Shown here one piece after another: positions 5,498-8,997 of a stretch of DNA of 8,997 nt; the first letter of the stretch is position 1; each line of letters starts with the position of its first letter. This DNA is from an uncultured Eubacteriales bacterium (GTDB lineage Bacteria > Bacillota > Clostridia > Oscillospirales > CAG-272). A program made the translations under genes and the position numbers. Below the pieces are notes generated by a model. That model was given only the letters and a program-made list of their open reading frames with translations. It was not told where the DNA came from and ran no database searches. The stretch is from assembly GCA_934462885.1 (NCBI GenBank), contig CAKSJC010000058.1:1-8997 (forward strand), read 5' to 3'.

Positions 5498-7144
5498 ATG
5501 CAGATTATAAACGGAAGAAGCGCGTCAGGTGGTATAGCTGTCGGAAAACTGAAGATAGTAAGACGCGGCAAACAAAACTTTGATGAAAAAAAGAGCGACG
5601 ATAAGGGGCGCGAGCTTGAAAAACTTAAAAGGGCTGAAGTTCTTCTTGATGCGGAACTTGATGAGCTTTACGAAAAAGCGCTTCTCAAAGTGGGCGAGAA
5701 AGAAGCGTCGATTTTTGAAATACACAAAATGATGCTTCACGACGATGATTTCATGACGCTCGCGGCAGAAAAGATAGAAAACGAAAACATGAGTGCCGAG
5801 CGCGCCGCGAGTGAAGCCGCGCGGTCACTCGGCGAGATATTTCTGTCCATGGAGAGCGAATACATGAAAGCGCGCAGCGCGGATATTATCGCGGTAGCCG
5901 ATAGGCTTTGTGAAATTATCCGAGGAGAAAAAAGAGAAGTTTTGCTTTCCGAACCGTCTGTTATCGCCGCAGATGATCTGACGCCGGCTGAAACCGTTTC
6001 GCTTGATAAAACGATGGTTCTCGGATTTGTCACGGAAAGAGGAAGCGAAATGTCGCATACGGCTATTCTTGCGCGGATGATGGGGATTCCGTCGGTTATC
6101 TGCACCGGAAAGATATCGGATGAATTCGACGGACACGACGTTATACTTGACGGAGACAAAGGCGTTTTAAGAGTAGATCCGGATCAGAACACGCTTATTA
6201 CTTTCAAGGAACTTTTAAGAGAGCGGATATCCCAAAAAAACAGGCTCGACGGAGTGCGCGGGAAGAAGTGCGTAACGAAAGACGGAGTGGAGATAAAAGT
6301 ATGCGCAAATGTAAGTGAACTTTCTGATGTTGATGAGGCGGTTAAATTTGACGCTGAGGGGATAGGACTTTTTCGCAGTGAGTTTCTTTACATGAAAGAT
6401 GACAGAGCGCCGGATGAGGATGAACAGTATGAAATATACAGATCCGCAGTCGAAAAAATGGACGGAAAAGAATGCGTTATAAGAACTCTTGACGTGGGGG
6501 CTGACAAGCATATACCGTATCTTACGGGAAACGCCAGCGAAGCAAATCCCGCTCTCGGAATACGCGCGGTCAGGCTTTGCCTGCGAATGCCGTACATTCT
6601 GCTGACTCAGTTCAGAGCGCTTTACAGAGCGGCGGCGCACGGTAATATATCCGCAATGATCCCGATGATAGTCCTTCCGAGTGAAGTTGAAAGGGTGCGG
6701 GAGATAGCAAAAGAAGCGAGAGAATCTCTTTCGGCGGATAATATTCCGTTCGGACGCATGAAGATAGGTATAATGATAGAAACGCCCTCTGCTGCGATAC
6801 TTGCCGATCTTTTGGCACCGCTTGTTGATTTTTTCTCTATAGGGACGAACGATCTGATACAGTATACACTGGCGGCTGACCGTGAAAACCCCGATGTTTC
6901 TTATCTTACGCGTTCTCTTCCTGAAAGCGTCAGAAGATGCATAAAAATGACCTGTGCCGCTGCAAAACGCGAAGGAATACCGGTGAGCGTCTGCGGAGAA
7001 ATCGGCTCGGATACATCCGAAACGAAATTTCTTATTGATTGCGGAGTCACTAAGCTCTCCGTCTCTCCACCGAATATACTAAAGATTCGCGAAAGCGCAT
7101 TGAAAGCAGTCGGAGGTTCTGTTTATCAGAGCACAAAAAAATGA
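5498..7144 (+). CDS. ptsI: Phosphoenolpyruvate-protein phosphotransferase (PTS enzyme I)
   Basis: The 548-residue protein is a little shorter than typical enzyme I (about 570-575). It autophosphorylates from phosphoenolpyruvate and phosphorylates HPr in the cytoplasm. The N-terminal domain (about 1-220) contains the HPr-binding helical insert and the phosphohistidine motif GSEMSHTAILAR with His187. The usual GGRTSH is altered at two positions (Glu184, Met185), as happens in some clostridial enzymes. The C-terminal PEP-binding barrel has GLFRSEF (Arg293), RTLDVGADK (Arg329), MIETPSA (Glu428), GTNDLIQY (Asp452), DRENPDV (Arg462) and the catalytic Cys499 in SVCGE, so the catalytic set is complete. 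ATG 5498 follows a GAGG at 4 nt spacing that overlaps the ptsH stop, consistent with translational coupling. No EII gene is in the window. Confidence 0.96.
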   Translation: MQIINGRSASGGIAVGKLKIVRRGKQNFDEKKSDDKGRELEKLKRAEVLLDAELDELYEKALLKVGEKEASIFEIHKMMLHDDDFMTLAAEKIENENMSAERAASEAARSLGEIFLSMESEYMKARSADIIAVADRLCEIIRGEKREVLLSEPSVIAADDLTPAETVSLDKTMVLGFVTERGSEMSHTAILARMMGIPSVICTGKISDEFDGHDVILDGDKGVLRVDPDQNTLITFKELLRERISQKNRLDGVRGKKCVTKDGVEIKVCANVSELSDVDEAVKFDAEGIGLFRSEFLYMKDDRAPDEDEQYEIYRSAVEKMDGKECVIRTLDVGADKHIPYLTGNASEANPALGIRAVRLCLRMPYILLTQFRALYRAAAHGNISAMIPMIVLPSEVERVREIAKEARESLSADNIPFGRMKIGIMIETPSAAILADLLAPLVDFFSIGTNDLIQYTLAADRENPDVSYLTRSLPESVRRCIKMTCAAAKREGIPVSVCGEIGSDTSETKFLIDCGVTKLSVSPPNILKIRESALKAVGGSVYQSTKK

Positions 7145-7221
7145 AAACTCTCCGAAGCGTTTTGAAATGCGTCCGAAAGTATCTGACTTCGGAGCGCATT
7201 TCAGCGTTTTAGAGAGTTTTC
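7136..7221. terminator. Compound bidirectional terminator between convergent ptsI and serS
   Basis: An outer 10-bp stem pairs 7143-7152 with 7212-7221. Inside it 7164-7171 pairs with 7195-7202, and 7172-7177 with 7188-7193. On the minus strand the hairpin is followed by TTTT then TTTTTTT (plus-strand A-runs, including the last ptsI codons), a good serS terminator. On the plus strand only the T4 within the outer arm and later T-rich sequence are available, so ptsI termination is likely but weaker. Confidence 0.8.
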
Positions 7222-7228
7222 TGCTTAA

Positions 7229-8515
7229 TTATTTTTTAGGAACAATGACTTCCGTTCCGCCCATATACGGTCTGAGCGCTACCGGGATTTTGACGCTTCC
7301 GTCAGCCTGAAGATTGTTTTCGAGGAACGCGATGAGCATTCTCGGCGGAGCAACCACAGTATTATTAAGGGTATGAGCGAGATATTTTTTTCCGTTACCG
7401 TTTACGCGGATTCGGAGCCTTCTTGCCTGAGCGTCGCCGAGGTTCGAACAAGAACCGACTTCGAAATATTTTTTCTGTCTCGGAGACCATGCTTCAACGT
7501 CACACGATTTGACCTTGAGATCGGCTAAATCTCCGGAGCAGCATTCGAGAGTACGAACCGGTATATCAAGAGAACGGAACAGATCAACGGTGTTCTGCCA
7601 GAGCTTGTCATACCACATTTTGCTGTCTTCCGGCTTACATACTACGATCATCTCCTGCTTTTCAAACTGGTGAATTCTGTAAACACCGCGCTCTTCAATG
7701 CCGTGCGCTCCCTTTTCCTTACGGAAGCACGGAGAATAGCTCGTGAGAGTGTAGGGAAGTTCTTCTTCGGGGATTATTTGATCAATAAATTTACCGATCA
7801 TGGAGTGCTCTGATGTTCCGATTAGATAGAGATCCTCACCCTCGATCTTGTACATCATAGCTTCCATTTCCGCAAAACTCATAACTCCGGTTACAACGTC
7901 GGATCTGATCATGAAAGGCGGAACGCAGTACGTAAAACCGCGGCTTATCATAAAATCGCGTGCGTATGAGATAACTGCCGAGTGAATACGTGCTATATCA
8001 CCCATCAGATAGTAAAATCCGTTTCCGGCAACACGTCTTGCGGAGTCGAGATCGATACCGTTAAAGCGTTCCATTATATCGGTGTGATACGGTATTTCAA
8101 AATCCGGAACGACAGGTTCGCCGAAACGCTGTATCTCAACGTTTTCAGAGTCGTCCTTGCCTATCGGAACGGACGGATCAATTATATTCGGAATAACCAT
8201 CATGATCTTTTTAATCTTTTCGGCAAGTTCCGCTTCTTTTGCTTCGCATTCTGCGAGACGCTTGGATTGTTTGTTAACTTCTTCTTTGATTTTTTCGGCT
8301 TCCTCTTTCTGACCTTTTGCCATGAGACCGCCTATTTGCTTTGAAAGCTTGTTGCGGTTTGCGCGAAGCGCGTCGGCTTCCTGCATTGTTGCTCTGTTTT
8401 CGGCGTCAAGTGCTATTACCTCGTCTACGAGAGGGAGTTTTTGATCTTGGAATTTGTTCCGTATATTCTGACGGACAACATCAGGGTTTTCACGTAAAAA
8501 TTTGATATCGAGCAT
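7229..8515 (-). CDS. serS: Seryl-tRNA synthetase
   Basis: The 428-residue protein charges tRNA-Ser (and tRNA-Sec where present) with serine. An N-terminal two-helix coiled-coil arm (about 30-108, rich in Lys, Glu and Ala) binds the tRNA long variable arm. The class II catalytic core follows: the TSE serine-site motif (Thr234-Glu236), motif 2 FRKEKGAHGIEERGVYRIHQF with Arg265 and Glu267, the conserved CDVEAW and SCSNLGDAQARR segments, and motif 3 with Arg392 and a final RPYMGG. Motif 2 and motif 3 (LNNTVVAPPRMLIAFLEN) differ from the common bacterial FRSEAGSAGRDTRG and NGSGLAVGR types; motif 3 recalls archaeal and eukaryotic forms. ATG 8515 has GAGGAG (8525-8530) at 9 nt spacing. Expression is controlled by the T-box leader directly upstream. 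Confidence 0.96.
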   Translation of the reverse strand: MLDIKFLRENPDVVRQNIRNKFQDQKLPLVDEVIALDAENRATMQEADALRANRNKLSKQIGGLMAKGQKEEAEKIKEEVNKQSKRLAECEAKEAELAEKIKKIMMVIPNIIDPSVPIGKDDSENVEIQRFGEPVVPDFEIPYHTDIMERFNGIDLDSARRVAGNGFYYLMGDIARIHSAVISYARDFMISRGFTYCVPPFMIRSDVVTGVMSFAEMEAMMYKIEGEDLYLIGTSEHSMIGKFIDQIIPEEELPYTLTSYSPCFRKEKGAHGIEERGVYRIHQFEKQEMIVVCKPEDSKMWYDKLWQNTVDLFRSLDIPVRTLECCSGDLADLKVKSCDVEAWSPRQKKYFEVGSCSNLGDAQARRLRIRVNGNGKKYLAHTLNNTVVAPPRMLIAFLENNLQADGSVKIPVALRPYMGGTEVIVPKK

Positions 8516-8548
8516 TTTTCTGTACTCCTCATAAAAAATTATTGAAAT

Positions 8549-8585
8549 AAAAAAAGCCCGTCATCCTGAAATGGGACGAAGGACT
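8549..8585 (-). terminator. Regulated terminator of the serS T-box
   Basis: On the minus strand AGTCCTTCGTCC (8585-8574) pairs with GGATGACGGGCT (8566-8555), with one mismatch and two G-U pairs, around a 7-nt loop. A run of seven T follows. The TCCC portion can instead pair with GGG of the T-box core to form the antiterminator. Confidence 0.9.
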
Positions 8586-8760
8586 CCGCGGTGCCACCCA
8601 AATTTACCGAAAAAACGGCCTCAAAATGCGTTAAAGGGCATTGACCTTACAGCTCAGAGAGTGGATACCGTACCATCTGCCGCCGATTTACACCAACCAT
8701 CGGCTCTCTTGGGGCAGATACCGTTCGGATAGTTCCCGTCGGCACTGTATAACATATACT
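8549..8760 (-). promoter_or_regulatory. T-box riboswitch leader of serS
   Basis: On the minus strand the leader carries the T-box core GGGTGGCACCGCG (8599-8587), which pairs with the free acceptor end of uncharged tRNA. Upstream is a Stem I: the AGAGAG distal motif (8709-8704), a distal hairpin GCCGAT/ATCGGC (8704-8699 with 8687-8682) and a supporting helix (8719-8713 with 8681-8675). A UCC at 8665-8663, followed by A on the 3' side of Stem I, is the best candidate serine specifier, but only tentatively. The downstream terminator/antiterminator switch is listed separately. When tRNA-Ser is uncharged the antiterminator forms and serS is read. Confidence 0.93.
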
Positions 8761-8766
8761 TCAACT

Positions 8767-8794
8767 ATTATATCAAATTAATCTGAAAAATCAA
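8767..8794 (-). promoter_or_regulatory. Promoter of the serS T-box transcript
   Basis: On the minus strand TTGATT (8794-8789) is followed after 16 nt by a perfect TATAAT (8772-8767), with a TG one base upstream of the -10. Predicted start is near 8760, giving a leader of about 245 nt to ATG 8515, right for a T-box. Confidence 0.8.
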
Positions 8795-8931
8795 TAGCTT
8801 TAGCAAATTTTTTTATTTTGTTTTGTAAGATATGCCCGCGGTGCAATTGGTAAGAGAGTTATTAAAATGCCCATATTAAATAGGAAAACACAAAAAACTC
8901 TGCCAATATGCTAAAAAATACTGAAAATAGT

Positions 8932-8960
8932 TTGACAAATCCTGTTTTGTGTAGTATAAT
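8932..8960 (+). promoter_or_regulatory. Exact-consensus sigma-A promoter firing off the right edge
   Basis: TTGACA (8932-8937), a 17-nt spacer and TATAAT (8955-8960) match the vegetative consensus exactly. Transcription would start near 8967, leaving only about 30 nt in the window. An ATG at 8985 opens a frame to the edge, but no Shine-Dalgarno precedes it, so no gene is called. The spacer 8795-8931 between this and the serS promoter is AT-rich, with no supported gene. Confidence 0.85.
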
Positions 8961-8997
8961 ATGAAAAGTTAATTAAAGTTAAAAATGAGTTTTCGTG

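Noticed and set aside
5737..6159. Long antisense frames inside ptsI (also 6215-6640)
   Set aside because: They lie wholly opposite a gene with complete enzyme I motifs and have serine/isoleucine-rich shadow composition with no start signals.
8834..8860. tRNA-like 5' fragment (GCCCGCGG followed by a TGCAATTGGTAA D-loop-like stretch)
   Set aside because: The conserved U8 is missing, the D-stem cannot pair, and there is no anticodon arm, T-arm or matching acceptor strand downstream.

Overview
The window reads as ordinary chromosome of a low-to-moderate GC Gram-positive bacterium, most likely an anaerobic member of the Clostridia (Bacillota). The reasons are the T-box riboswitch ahead of serS, the adjacent ptsH-ptsI pair for the general PTS proteins, an aldo/keto reductase with a ferredoxin-like tail, strong GGAGG-type ribosome binding sites, a TTG start backed by such a site, and AT-rich spacers with sigma-A type promoters. 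The taxonomic placement is inference; there is no rRNA or other phylogenetic marker here apart from serS. No mobile element, CRISPR array, rRNA or intact tRNA is visible, and nothing looks like a new multi-gene system.

Layout. Positions 1-253 hold the end of a glycerophosphodiester phosphodiesterase gene, closed by a perfect 17-bp hairpin terminator. A near-consensus promoter (377-405) then drives a two-gene plus-strand operon: an SGNH/GDSL-type hydrolase (489-1499) and an aldo/keto reductase with C-terminal iron-sulfur cysteine motifs (1515-2543), ended by a hairpin terminator at 2649-2692. Converging on it from the minus strand are trmO (tRNA t6A37 methyltransferase) and, just upstream of trmO, a small four-helix membrane protein with a TTG start. 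Further upstream on the minus strand is a HAD-IIA (NagD-like) phosphatase with its own extended -10 promoter at 5065-5092.

Divergent from the phosphatase is the general PTS operon: ptsH (HPr, 5231-5491) and ptsI (enzyme I, 5498-7144). Together they carry phosphate from phosphoenolpyruvate to sugar-specific EII complexes encoded elsewhere. HPr keeps the phospho-accepting His15 but has Lys at the usual regulatory Ser46 position, and the operon is preceded by a perfect 18-bp inverted repeat that ends against the Shine-Dalgarno site. ptsI converges on serS, and one compound hairpin between them can terminate both.

serS (7229-8515, minus) encodes a seryl-tRNA synthetase with atypical class II motif 2 and motif 3 sequences, preceded by a T-box leader of about 245 nt and a good promoter. 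The last 180 bases have no recognisable gene but contain an exact-consensus promoter (TTGACA-17-TATAAT) firing rightward out of the window.

The best items for follow-up are the ptsH inverted repeat, the Ser46-to-Lys HPr, the divergent SerRS motifs, and the orphan consensus promoter at the right edge.
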